This document shows positions 1 to 5,693 of a stretch of DNA of 5,693 bases, piece after piece (positions within the stretch are counted from its first letter, which is position 1; every line of letters starts with the position of its first letter). The stretch is from Bacteroidota bacterium. GTDB lineage: Bacteria > Zhuqueibacterota > Zhuqueibacteria > Zhuqueibacterales > Geothermadaptataceae. Both the position numbers and the translations under genes were made by a program. The stretch is taken from assembly GCA_011375275.1 (NCBI GenBank), contig DRLW01000691.1, forward strand, positions 1 to 5,693, in the 5' to 3' direction. The notes under the pieces were generated by a model. It was given only the letters and a program-made list of their open reading frames with translations. It was not told the origin of the DNA and made no database searches.

Positions 1-906
1 GACGCTGGTGTGACGCGCATTCGCAGCTTTGATCGCGATATCCACATTGCTGATCTCATCGTCTCTCTGCCTTACCCCTGGCCCGGATGGTATGCCGTGC
101 AGGCGGCCGGCAATCGTCTGGCTGCTGCAGGCGCGGCTGCGACGCATTTGTCCGCCCGGATTCTGCTGCCTGAACAGGCTGACAGCACACCCACGGATGA
201 ATCCCTGAAAGCGGAGTTGCTGCACGCCTGCTCTACCTTTTTTATCAAACCCACCCATATCGAAACCATTCTTCTGCCGCAGCTCAACAGTCCACTTCTG
301 CTGGTTACAGCCCTCGGTGAGCAGATGCCGGCGCAGGAAAGAGAGGAAGCGGAGGAAGCTGCCGGCGATCAGATCGTGCTCATCGGGCCTCATGGGCTGG
401 AAACCGCCGCATTGCTCGCAGCCCGCCATGCCGGGCCACTTGCGCGCGCGTACGACAGCAGTTTTGTCGGCCGCTGCCGCGATTTTGTCCGTTTCCCCGG
501 GCTGTCGGCTCTGCGCCTGTTGGCTCTCTGCCGTGCTCAGGAAGGCGTGAGCCATGTTGTGCTGGTCGGCGAAGATGGTGTGCTCGGCGCAGCGCACAAG
601 CTGGCGGAAAAACTGGCTTGTGCCAGCATCATACACGAGGGAGCACTCACACCGGAGCCGGAGGCCAAGCTGATCTGCGACCATTTTGGCCTGGACCCGA
701 TGCACGCGCCCTCGGAAGGGAACGTGCTCGTGGTTGTCGGCAATGAAGTCGCGGATACTTTTGTGCAGACCATGCTCGCTATGAAGATTCCTGCGGTCAT
801 CATCGGGGAGCTGAAGGATGGGGGGAGCCACCTGCTGGACAAGGATGCCTACAGCGTCAGACTGCCGGCGCCGAACAGGAAGCCGCTGCTGAAGCTCTTG
901 CAATGA
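1..906 (+). CDS. AIR synthase-like (HypE/PurM superfamily) protein, 5' partial, probable pseudoenzyme
   Basis: The reading frame is open to the first base of the window, so the N-terminus is missing. A GTG at 10 is only an internal candidate start. The 301 visible residues follow the order of AIR synthase-related/HypE-like proteins. They begin at what looks like the DA(A/G)V motif, then PGWYAV...NRLAAAGA (about 28-45) and a PLLLVTALGE strand (about 98-107) close the N-terminal domain. GPHGLETAALLA (129-140), the VGEDGVLGA loop (189-197), SEGNVLVVV (238-246) and IPAVIIGEL (263-271) belong to the C-terminal AIRS_C domain. The family uses ATP to activate carbonyl or carbamoyl oxygens. Compared with the consensus I recall, the Asp in N-D-x-A-A-x-G-A is Arg39, the Asp of the D-x-T-E-G-G loop is Leu188, and the STD segment reads SLP. 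A catalytic role is therefore doubtful. Family membership is fairly secure; function is unknown. It converges on the S41 gene. Confidence 0.72.
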   Translation, partial: DAGVTRIRSFDRDIHIADLIVSLPYPWPGWYAVQAAGNRLAAAGAAATHLSARILLPEQADSTPTDESLKAELLHACSTFFIKPTHIETILLPQLNSPLLLVTALGEQMPAQEREEAEEAAGDQIVLIGPHGLETAALLAARHAGPLARAYDSSFVGRCRDFVRFPGLSALRLLALCRAQEGVSHVVLVGEDGVLGAAHKLAEKLACASIIHEGALTPEPEAKLICDHFGLDPMHAPSEGNVLVVVGNEVADTFVQTMLAMKIPAVIIGELKDGGSHLLDKDAYSVRLPAPNRKPLLKLLQ

Positions 907-930
907 TTCCGGCCGGGGAGGCCGGAGTTT
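906..930 (+). terminator. Candidate terminator hairpin between convergent genes
   Basis: A perfect 7-bp GC-rich inverted repeat (TCCGGCC at 908-914, GGCCGGA at 920-926) encloses a 5-base loop. A T-G wobble and an A-T pair (906-907 with 927-928) could extend the stem. On the plus strand GTTTA follows, a short U tract, so it fits best as an intrinsic terminator for the AIR synthase-like gene. On the minus strand the following bases are not T-rich, so termination of the S41 transcript here is less convincing. The hairpin lies in the 22-base gap between two converging stop codons. Confidence 0.45.
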
Positions 931-2566
931 ACTCAGCCCGGTTGCGCAGTGCTGTGGTCAGATTGTTGTCGATGCGGGTGTACTGGTTGAAGATGGCCAT
1001 TGTGTTGATTGCCTGCACCAGTTGCGTGTCGCGTTCAAGTGAAGCGAAAATGCGGCCTTCTTCACCGCCGGCAAGATAAGCGATCTCCCGTTTGAGCAGG
1101 AAGATGATCTCATCTCTATGCGCCCTGAAAAACTCCGCGTCCGCCGGATATCCTGCCGCGAGTACCATTTTTTTAAATGCCTGGAACTGATTTTCACTGA
1201 TACGGATTTTTTTTCTCAGCAGCCGGATCGGCAGTTGCCTCAGTACCGGTGTCTCCAGAAAAACCTGGGCTGCAAAGCGGATGAAGAACTTATCTTGCGC
1301 GAGAAACAGTGCGGTGAGTTCCGGATCGATCTCCGCAGTTTTGTTGTGCACGCGGATGTCTGGCGTGATGCCGCCACCGCCGTACACTTTACGCCCGTTT
1401 GGGGTGAGGAAAACCTGCCGGTTGCTGTCATGCTCGCGCCTGCTCAGCGCAGCGAGGTCATAAGCACCATAATAGTATTCATCCCGCGTCAGGTTGTTAT
1501 AATCCCGCTGGATCATCCGGCCCAGAGGCGTGTAGTAGTGCGCTGTGGTCACCAGCAGGGCAGAGCCGTCGCGGAAGCGGTACTGGCTCTGCACAAGCCC
1601 TTTACCGAAGCTCGTGCTGCCGACGATCAGCGCCCGGTCCCAGTCCTGCAGAGCACCTGCGACGATTTCCGCTGCGCTGGCTGTGCCGTGATTGATGAGG
1701 ATGGTGACGGGCACATGCTGCCATGGGTAATCGCCGTTTGAGCGGTACTCGCTGTACGAGCCGGGTTCGCGGCCCTGAGTATAGACGATCATTTTTCCTG
1801 CCGGCAAAAACCGGTTGGTCACTTCAAAGGCTGCGGAAAGATAGCCACCACCATTGTCGCGCAGGTCGAGAATCAATTCCTGCATACCCTGGCGGCTCAG
1901 ACGTTCCAGAGCCTCGTCGAGCTCTTCTGCTGTTTCTCCGGTGAATTTTTCCATCAGAATGTAGCCGGTTGTGCGCGTGAGCATAAATGCGACGGGTATG
2001 CTTTTCAGTTTGATGTGTCTGCGTTTGAGGGTGACGACCTGTGGCTGGCGCACGTTGTGCCGCATCACCGTCAGGCGCACCAGCGGCTGTTCCTGTCGCC
2101 GGATGAGTTGCTGGATGTCAGACTCAGTCAACCCCTTGATGGAAGTTTTGCCGATATGGGTGATGAAATCACCCACCTGCACACCGGCCTCGCGCGCCCT
2201 GCTGCCTTCGAGAATATGGGTGACCATCGGATAGTTTTCCAGGACGACATAGCTGATGCCCAGGCCGCTGAAGCCTTCAAAGCTTTTGTTCCAGCGCTGG
2301 AAATTGTCCGGCGGCAGATAGCTTGTATGCGGGTCCAGCCGGGCGATAACGCCTTCCATGGCAGCCTCCAGCAGCTCGTCGAGGGAGCGCTCCTCCACGT
2401 AACGGCGCTGGATCGTCTCCAGTACGCTGGCAAATATTTCCAGTTTGGCGGTGATGCTGTTGCCTTTTTCCCAGACTGCCCCGGCGCTGCGGGAGCCCAG
2501 CATGATAGCAGATATGATGACGACTGACGCAAGAAAAACAGCAGAAATAAAAGTCTGTTTTTTCAT
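929..2566 (-). CDS. S41 family C-terminal-processing peptidase (CtpA/Prc-like), exported
   Basis: This 545-residue protein is a serine protease of the tail-specific/CtpA family, expected to cleave C-termini of proteins in the periplasm. Residues 1-4 are basic and 6-23 hydrophobic, giving a signal peptide (possible cleavage after AGA at 28-30) or a membrane anchor. Residues 40-95 carry the family's N-terminal helical region, including LDPHTSYL (77-84). A PDZ domain with the FSGLGI loop spans about 96-170, and the S41 core about 190-406. The catalytic dyad is visible: Ser297 in TASAAE and Lys322 in FGKGLVQ, 25 residues apart as in Prc, with Gln326 at the usual position. The core ends at GGGITPDI, and a further 140 mostly helical residues follow, longer than minimal CtpA. 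The ATG at 2566 was chosen over an upstream frame extension because GAGGA precedes it by six bases and the signal peptide starts there. It overlaps the cyclase gene by four bases. Confidence 0.93.
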   Translation of the reverse strand: MKKQTFISAVFLASVVIISAIMLGSRSAGAVWEKGNSITAKLEIFASVLETIQRRYVEERSLDELLEAAMEGVIARLDPHTSYLPPDNFQRWNKSFEGFSGLGISYVVLENYPMVTHILEGSRAREAGVQVGDFITHIGKTSIKGLTESDIQQLIRRQEQPLVRLTVMRHNVRQPQVVTLKRRHIKLKSIPVAFMLTRTTGYILMEKFTGETAEELDEALERLSRQGMQELILDLRDNGGGYLSAAFEVTNRFLPAGKMIVYTQGREPGSYSEYRSNGDYPWQHVPVTILINHGTASAAEIVAGALQDWDRALIVGSTSFGKGLVQSQYRFRDGSALLVTTAHYYTPLGRMIQRDYNNLTRDEYYYGAYDLAALSRREHDSNRQVFLTPNGRKVYGGGGITPDIRVHNKTAEIDPELTALFLAQDKFFIRFAAQVFLETPVLRQLPIRLLRKKIRISENQFQAFKKMVLAAGYPADAEFFRAHRDEIIFLLKREIAYLAGGEEGRIFASLERDTQLVQAINTMAIFNQYTRIDNNLTTALRNRAE

Positions 2567-3693
2567 TTTGATTCCTCGAATGCTGGAGTAAACTGGCGCC
2601 GGCGGGAACGAGTAACGGTTTTGGGAGTGCCCTGATACCACCTCACGGTGTTGCGCCCCTCTTCCTTGGCCTGGTAAAGGGCAGTATCTGCACAGCGGAT
2701 CAACTGCCGGGCGCTGGTCGCATCTGCGGGGCAGGAGGCCACGCCAAAGCTGGCGCTGATAAAACCCAGTGGCTGGCTCTCACGGTGTTTGAACGGATAC
2801 CCGGTGATCAACCTGCGAAAACGGTCGCAGAAAGCAGCGCTGCCGTCCTTGTTGACACCGAGGAGAATGACGGCAAACTCCTCGCCGCCGTAACGCGCCA
2901 CCACGTCTGTGGTGCGGACGCTGCTCTGCAGCAAGCGGGCAAACAGGCGCAGCAATGCATCACCGGCCTGGTGGCCGTTGGTATCATTGTAGTTTTTGAA
3001 ATGATCGATGTCGATCAGCACCAGGCTGAAGCCGGACTCGTAGCGCGTGCTGCGGGTCACCTCCTTGCTGATGATGTCGTCAAAAGCACGGCGGTTGAGA
3101 ATACGCGTCAGTCCATCGGTCGTGCTGAGCTTTTCCAGGCGTTCGATCAGCCGGATCTGGTTGAGCACATTGGCAAAAATGTTGTTGACCAGCATGAGAA
3201 GCTCGACATCCGCGGCACCGTAGGGCGTGCCATTGACACGCTTGCCGATGAGCACAACGCCGATGATCTTGCCGAAATTGGTGAACGGAGCGATCAGCTC
3301 GACTCCCTGTTTTTTGCAATAGGCAAGATTCGGATTGTTCTCGAGGCGCCCGGGCAGGACTGCCGGCCGGAGAATCTCCGGTGCATCCCCCAGCTCCGGC
3401 AGGCGAAAACAGGAAGCATCCAGGCTGAACTTTTCGGCTGCCTCATCATCAAACCCGCGGGAAATAGCCGGAACAAAACGCCGTGGCTGCTGGGCATCCG
3501 GAAGGAGCAGGACAGCGCCGTTGGCGCGCATCAGCCCGATGATGTTGACGATATACGAGAACAGAACCTGGTCCCGGCTCATGCCGGAGGTCAGCTCCAG
3601 TGAAATTTTGAATACGTTGTGCAGCTCATAAATCCGCCGTGAGAGATCGCGGTTGATCTGTCGAAGTTGTTCGGATGGGACGTTTGTTTCCAT
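2563..3693 (-). CDS. GAF-GGDEF diguanylate cyclase
   Basis: This cytoplasmic signalling protein is predicted to make cyclic di-GMP from two GTP. It has no membrane segment. Numbered from the ATG at 3693 (376 residues), a short helical, probably coiled-coil lead-in (about 6-34) precedes a GAF-type sensor domain (to about 180), which ends in a typical VLIGKRVNGTPYGAADVELL segment. The GGDEF domain spans about 186-352. It shows DGLT (Asp193), metal- and substrate-site residues Asp228, Asn236 and Asp245, and an intact GGEEF (269-273). RTTD (260-263), five residues before GGEEF, is a canonical product-inhibition I-site. The domain therefore looks active and feedback-inhibited. A basic tail of about 20 residues follows. 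The start is uncertain: AGAG lies five bases before the ATG at 3693, another ATG is at 3696, and a GTG at 3738 would add 15 residues without a clear ribosome site. First gene of a pair with the S41 peptidase. The GAF ligand is unknown. Confidence 0.92.
   Translation of the reverse strand: METNVPSEQLRQINRDLSRRIYELHNVFKISLELTSGMSRDQVLFSYIVNIIGLMRANGAVLLLPDAQQPRRFVPAISRGFDDEAAEKFSLDASCFRLPELGDAPEILRPAVLPGRLENNPNLAYCKKQGVELIAPFTNFGKIIGVVLIGKRVNGTPYGAADVELLMLVNNIFANVLNQIRLIERLEKLSTTDGLTRILNRRAFDDIISKEVTRSTRYESGFSLVLIDIDHFKNYNDTNGHQAGDALLRLFARLLQSSVRTTDVVARYGGEEFAVILLGVNKDGSAAFCDRFRRLITGYPFKHRESQPLGFISASFGVASCPADATSARQLIRCADTALYQAKEEGRNTVRWYQGTPKTVTRSRRRQFTPAFEESK
2573..2577 (-). promoter_or_regulatory. 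Ribosome binding site of the S41 peptidase gene, inside the cyclase gene
   Basis: On the minus strand GAGGA lies six bases before the ATG at 2566. It fixes that start against an in-frame extension reaching 2641. The site is built from the last codons of the upstream cyclase, whose TGA overlaps the ATG as ATGA. This arrangement favours reinitiation by ribosomes finishing the cyclase. Confidence 0.7.
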
Positions 3694-3753
3694 CATTACT
3701 CTGTGCCAATCACTGTTATGCCGCTGCTTGTCTGACACCGGATCTGGTTATCC

Positions 3754-3783
3754 ATTTCACTCAGCACGGTTGCATCTATTCAA
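3754..3783 (-). promoter_or_regulatory. Weak sigma70-like promoter candidate for the cyclase-protease pair
   Basis: On the minus strand TTGAAT (3778-3783) and TGAAAT (3754-3759) are separated by 18 bases, placing a start roughly 55 bases before the ATG at 3693. The -10 matches the consensus at only four of six positions. It is reported because a promoter must lie in this interval or further upstream; the match alone is weak. Confidence 0.22.
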
Positions 3784-3836
3784 CCAGCCTGCCAGAGCAC
3801 AGCACATGCCTGCACCAGAGCTGTTGCAGCCGAAGA

Positions 3837-3884
3837 CCGGAATCCTCCAGACTCAGGCACGTGCCCGAAAAGATGAGATTCCGG
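3837..3884. repeat. Composite palindrome with a co-centred inner palindrome
   Basis: CCGGAATC (3837-3844) and GATTCCGG (3877-3884) form an 8-bp inverted repeat. Its exact centre coincides with the centre of a perfect 10-bp palindrome GGCACGTGCC (3856-3865), with two further pairs just outside it (3853-3854 with 3867-3868). The intervening bases are mostly unpaired. The right arm is also the left arm of the adjacent hairpin at 3878-3908, so the two structures exclude each other. Confidence 0.5.
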
Positions 3885-3908
3885 CACAGCGCTTCGCTTG
3901 GCCGGAAT
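3878..3908. repeat. REP-like hairpin element
   Basis: ATTCCGGC (3878-3885) pairs perfectly with GCCGGAAT (3901-3908). Inside, after two mismatches, AGCG (3888-3891) pairs with CGCT (3895-3898) around a three-base CTT loop. The flanking GCCGGAATGACA wording and the GCTTCGC tip resemble small dispersed extragenic palindromes found in many bacterial genomes. Only one full copy is in this window, so repetitiveness is inferred and not seen. There is no T tract beside it, which argues against an ordinary terminator. Confidence 0.55.
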
Positions 3909-4094
3909 GACAGATGTCGGTAGCTGGGCCGGGCCCGGTTTGCTGAGTTAGCTGGATACCCGGGGAAACCGGACGGTGATGTGCCCATCAAATCGCTGCT
4001 GCGAGACCGAAGTTCGAAGGCTTCGTGGCGGGGACGTGCTCCTGATTGCCGGTGAACGTACTGTTGTTATCGTCGAAGGCATCCAAAAATTAAC

Positions 4095-4122
4095 TTGACT
4101 GGCCGGATTATATTCTTAAATT
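4095..4122 (+). promoter_or_regulatory. Sigma70-like promoter candidate for the peptidase-propeller gene
   Basis: TTGACT (4095-4100) matches the -35 consensus at five of six positions. TAAATT (4117-4122), 16 bases downstream, matches the -10 at four of six. It sits in the most AT-rich stretch of the intergenic region and would give a leader of roughly 60 bases before the ATG at 4189. Confidence 0.42.
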
Positions 4123-4188
4123 TTTTAAACTTGAACTATTCTTTCCAGCCTCATCGCTTGCAACCGTTTCTCGTCTTCAGGCTCTCGA

Positions 4189-5693
4189 ATGAACCGTATT
4201 CTCCTCGCCATAGTGCTTTTTGTCGTGCCGTCAACCCTTGCCGGCCAGTATTATTTCGGCCGTAATAAGGTGCATTACGACCATTTTGAGTGGCGTATCT
4301 TGAAGACGGAGCACTTCGATATTTATTACTATCCCGAAATGCGCGAGCTCGCCGAAATCGGCGCTTCTTATGCTGAGGAAGCCTACCAGCGCCTGATGAT
4401 CCGTTTCGATATCAACATCGCGCGTAAAATCCCGTTGATCTTCTATTCCAATCACCTGCATTTTCAGCAGACGAATACCACGCCCGCGCTGGTTTCGCCC
4501 GGCGTCGGCGGATTCTTCGAGTTTCTCAAAGGCCGTGTCGTCATTCCGGCGAATGGCTCCCTGCACGATTTCAGGCATGTCATCAACCACGAACTCGTGC
4601 ACGTGTTCATGCACACGCGCTCGCTGCGCACGCTGCGCGATCATCGCAAATCGCATTTCCCCCTGCCGCCCCTGTGGTTTATCGAAGGGTTGGCCGAGTA
4701 CTGGTCCGAAGGCTGGGATTCAGAAGCAGAGATGTTCATCCGCGATGCCACTGTTACAGGCTATCTCGTCCCCCTGAGCCAGATGTATCGGATTTTCGGA
4801 ACATTTCTGATGTACAAGGAAGGCCAGGCGATTTGCCGTTTTATCGCCGAAAAGTACGGCGAAGAAAAACTGCTGCAACTGATCGATAATCTGTGGATGT
4901 CGGAGAACTTCGACGAGGTGATGCTGCTGACTCTGGGCTTGAATTACCAGCAGTTTGATGAGCAGTGGACCTATTATCTGCGCAAGCAGAAGTATCCGCT
5001 GCTGGAGCAAACCGACCTGCCCGGCATGGTTGCCGAACGTCTGACTTCGACGGGTATCAACACCAAACCAACCATGTGTCTGGTCGGCGATGAAGAGCGC
5101 ATTCTCTTTCTCTCCAACCGTGTCGGCTATTCCAATATCTACAGCATGCCCTATAGCAGCAATCACTCGGAAGACTCAGTCCGGGTTTTGATCAAGGGTG
5201 AGCGTACCAGCCTGTTTGAGGCCTTTAATCTGCTCAAAAGCAAGATCGACGGCAACGATCGCGGTGAGTTCGTCTTTGTCGCCAAAAGCCGGGGCAAGGA
5301 TGCCATTTACCGCGCTGAGGCTGCGAACGGGCGCATCATTACCCGCTTGCAGTTCGATGATATCGTCACGCTGTTCTCGCCGGCGTGGCATCCGGATGGC
5401 GAGCAGATCGTTTTTACTGGAGTGGATTTTTCCGGACGCAGTGATCTGTACATATACAACTTCAGCACGGCTGAGCTGAAACGGCTTACCAACGATTTTT
5501 ACGATGACCGCGATGCGGTCTGGTCACCTGACGGCAAGTATCTCGCCTTCAGCTCGGATCGTACCCGGTTCGGGCAGGAGGGGGCGTACAATATTTTTAT
5601 CTATGACCTCGCCGGCGATGATATCTACTTTTTGACTTACGGCAGTGCAAAAGATGTCACGCCCGCCTGGTCTGCTGATGGCTCCATGCTCGC
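4189..5693 (+). CDS. Exported HExxH metallopeptidase (peptidase MA-like) with TolB/PD40 propeller repeats, 3' partial
   Basis: The 501 visible residues run off the window. Residues 1-18 are a clear signal peptide ending TLA before GQYYFG. A gluzincin-type peptidase domain spans about 35-270: HELVH (134-138) supplies two zinc ligands and the catalytic Glu135, and Glu166 in LWFIEGLAEYW is the likely third ligand. TolB/PD40 propeller repeats follow, with AWHPDGEQIVFTG (399-411), VWSPDGKYLAFSSDR (444-458) and a third blade starting AWSADG at 493-498; blade-like strands begin near 300. The enzyme should act in the periplasm or at the cell surface; its substrate is unknown. In similar architectures I recall, more blades and sometimes an outer-membrane barrel follow, which cannot be tested here. 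The ATG at 4189 is the only plausible start: an in-frame TGA at 4132 lies upstream with no start between, and AGG sits seven bases before it. Transcribed divergently from the cyclase. Confidence 0.86.
   Translation, partial: MNRILLAIVLFVVPSTLAGQYYFGRNKVHYDHFEWRILKTEHFDIYYYPEMRELAEIGASYAEEAYQRLMIRFDINIARKIPLIFYSNHLHFQQTNTTPALVSPGVGGFFEFLKGRVVIPANGSLHDFRHVINHELVHVFMHTRSLRTLRDHRKSHFPLPPLWFIEGLAEYWSEGWDSEAEMFIRDATVTGYLVPLSQMYRIFGTFLMYKEGQAICRFIAEKYGEEKLLQLIDNLWMSENFDEVMLLTLGLNYQQFDEQWTYYLRKQKYPLLEQTDLPGMVAERLTSTGINTKPTMCLVGDEERILFLSNRVGYSNIYSMPYSSNHSEDSVRVLIKGERTSLFEAFNLLKSKIDGNDRGEFVFVAKSRGKDAIYRAEAANGRIITRLQFDDIVTLFSPAWHPDGEQIVFTGVDFSGRSDLYIYNFSTAELKRLTNDFYDDRDAVWSPDGKYLAFSSDRTRFGQEGAYNIFIYDLAGDDIYFLTYGSAKDVTPAWSADGSML

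Larger units (their letters stand above)
3694..4188. other. Long divergent intergenic region, palindrome-rich
   Basis: About 495 bases separate the divergent cyclase and peptidase genes. No convincing gene is present. From left to right it holds a weak minus-strand promoter candidate, a composite palindrome (3837-3884) sharing one arm with a REP-like hairpin (3878-3908), and a 10-bp palindrome CCGGGCCCGG (3929-3938). Further right are a 7-base direct repeat TAGCTGG (3921-3927 and 3949-3955), short hairpins around 4008-4025, and an unexplained 39-codon open frame (3979-4098). It ends in an AT-rich promoter-like stretch (4107-4139). Six-frame translations of the left half look like noise. Confidence 0.6.

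Noticed and set aside
1118..1741. A 207-codon open frame on the plus strand opposite the S41 peptidase
   Set aside because: The minus strand carries the S41 catalytic motifs over the same bases. The plus frame has no domain features or ribosome site.
2567..2641. N-terminal extension of the S41 peptidase by 25 residues
   Set aside because: It would place polar residues before a good signal peptide. The internal ATG at 2566 has a strong ribosome site and an ATGA overlap typical of a true start.
2785..3603. A 272-codon open frame on the plus strand opposite the cyclase gene
   Set aside because: It lies entirely antisense to a gene with unmistakable GAF and GGDEF motifs and has no recognisable domain. 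Long antisense frames are common opposite GC-rich genes.
3878..3908. Hairpin considered as an intrinsic terminator
   Set aside because: There is no T tract on either strand after the stem, and both flanking genes start, not end, on this side.
3776..3991. Minus-strand 71-codon frame across the intergenic hairpins
   Set aside because: Its translation comes largely from the palindromic repeat sequence and shows no protein-like pattern.
4231..4656. A 141-codon open frame on the minus strand within the peptidase gene
   Set aside because: It is the reverse shadow of the signal peptide and HELVH-containing domain, with no motif of its own.

Overview
The window is a moderately GC-rich bacterial chromosomal segment with four protein genes and one long divergent intergenic region. 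Three features suggest a Gram-negative bacterium: an exported S41 processing protease, a cytoplasmic GAF-GGDEF signalling protein, and a secreted HExxH peptidase fused to TolB-type propeller repeats. The peptidase-propeller architecture is one I associate with FCB-type phyla (Calditrichota, KSB1, Zixibacteria, Gemmatimonadota and relatives). That placement is an inference; there is no marker gene or rRNA here to fix it.

Layout. At 1-906 (+) lies the 3' part of a HypE/PurM-like AIR-synthase-family protein whose N-terminus is outside the window and whose usual acidic ligand positions look lost. A GC-rich hairpin at 906-930 separates it from a convergent two-gene unit on the minus strand. Read in its own direction, that unit is a GAF-GGDEF diguanylate cyclase (about 3693 to 2563), then an S41 C-terminal-processing peptidase (2566 to 929). 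The two overlap by four bases (ATGA), so they are almost certainly co-transcribed and translationally coupled. About 495 bases of noncoding, palindrome-rich DNA follow (3694-4188). They contain a REP-like hairpin, a competing co-centred palindrome, a small unexplained open frame and an AT-rich promoter candidate. From 4189 (+) to the window end runs the 5' part of an exported gluzincin-type metallopeptidase that continues into TolB/PD40 propeller blades.

How the genes may work together. The cyclase and S41 protease form the one clear functional unit, pairing a c-di-GMP-producing sensor with a periplasmic protease. The divergent peptidase-propeller protein is also an envelope protein, so the right two thirds of the window has an envelope-proteolysis theme. 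The AIR-synthase-like protein has no obvious link to the rest. No tRNA, rRNA, CRISPR array, insertion sequence or phage gene was seen. No clearly new multi-gene system is evident. The points most worth a second look are the apparent loss of catalytic residues in the first gene, the cyclase-protease coupling, and the structured intergenic region.
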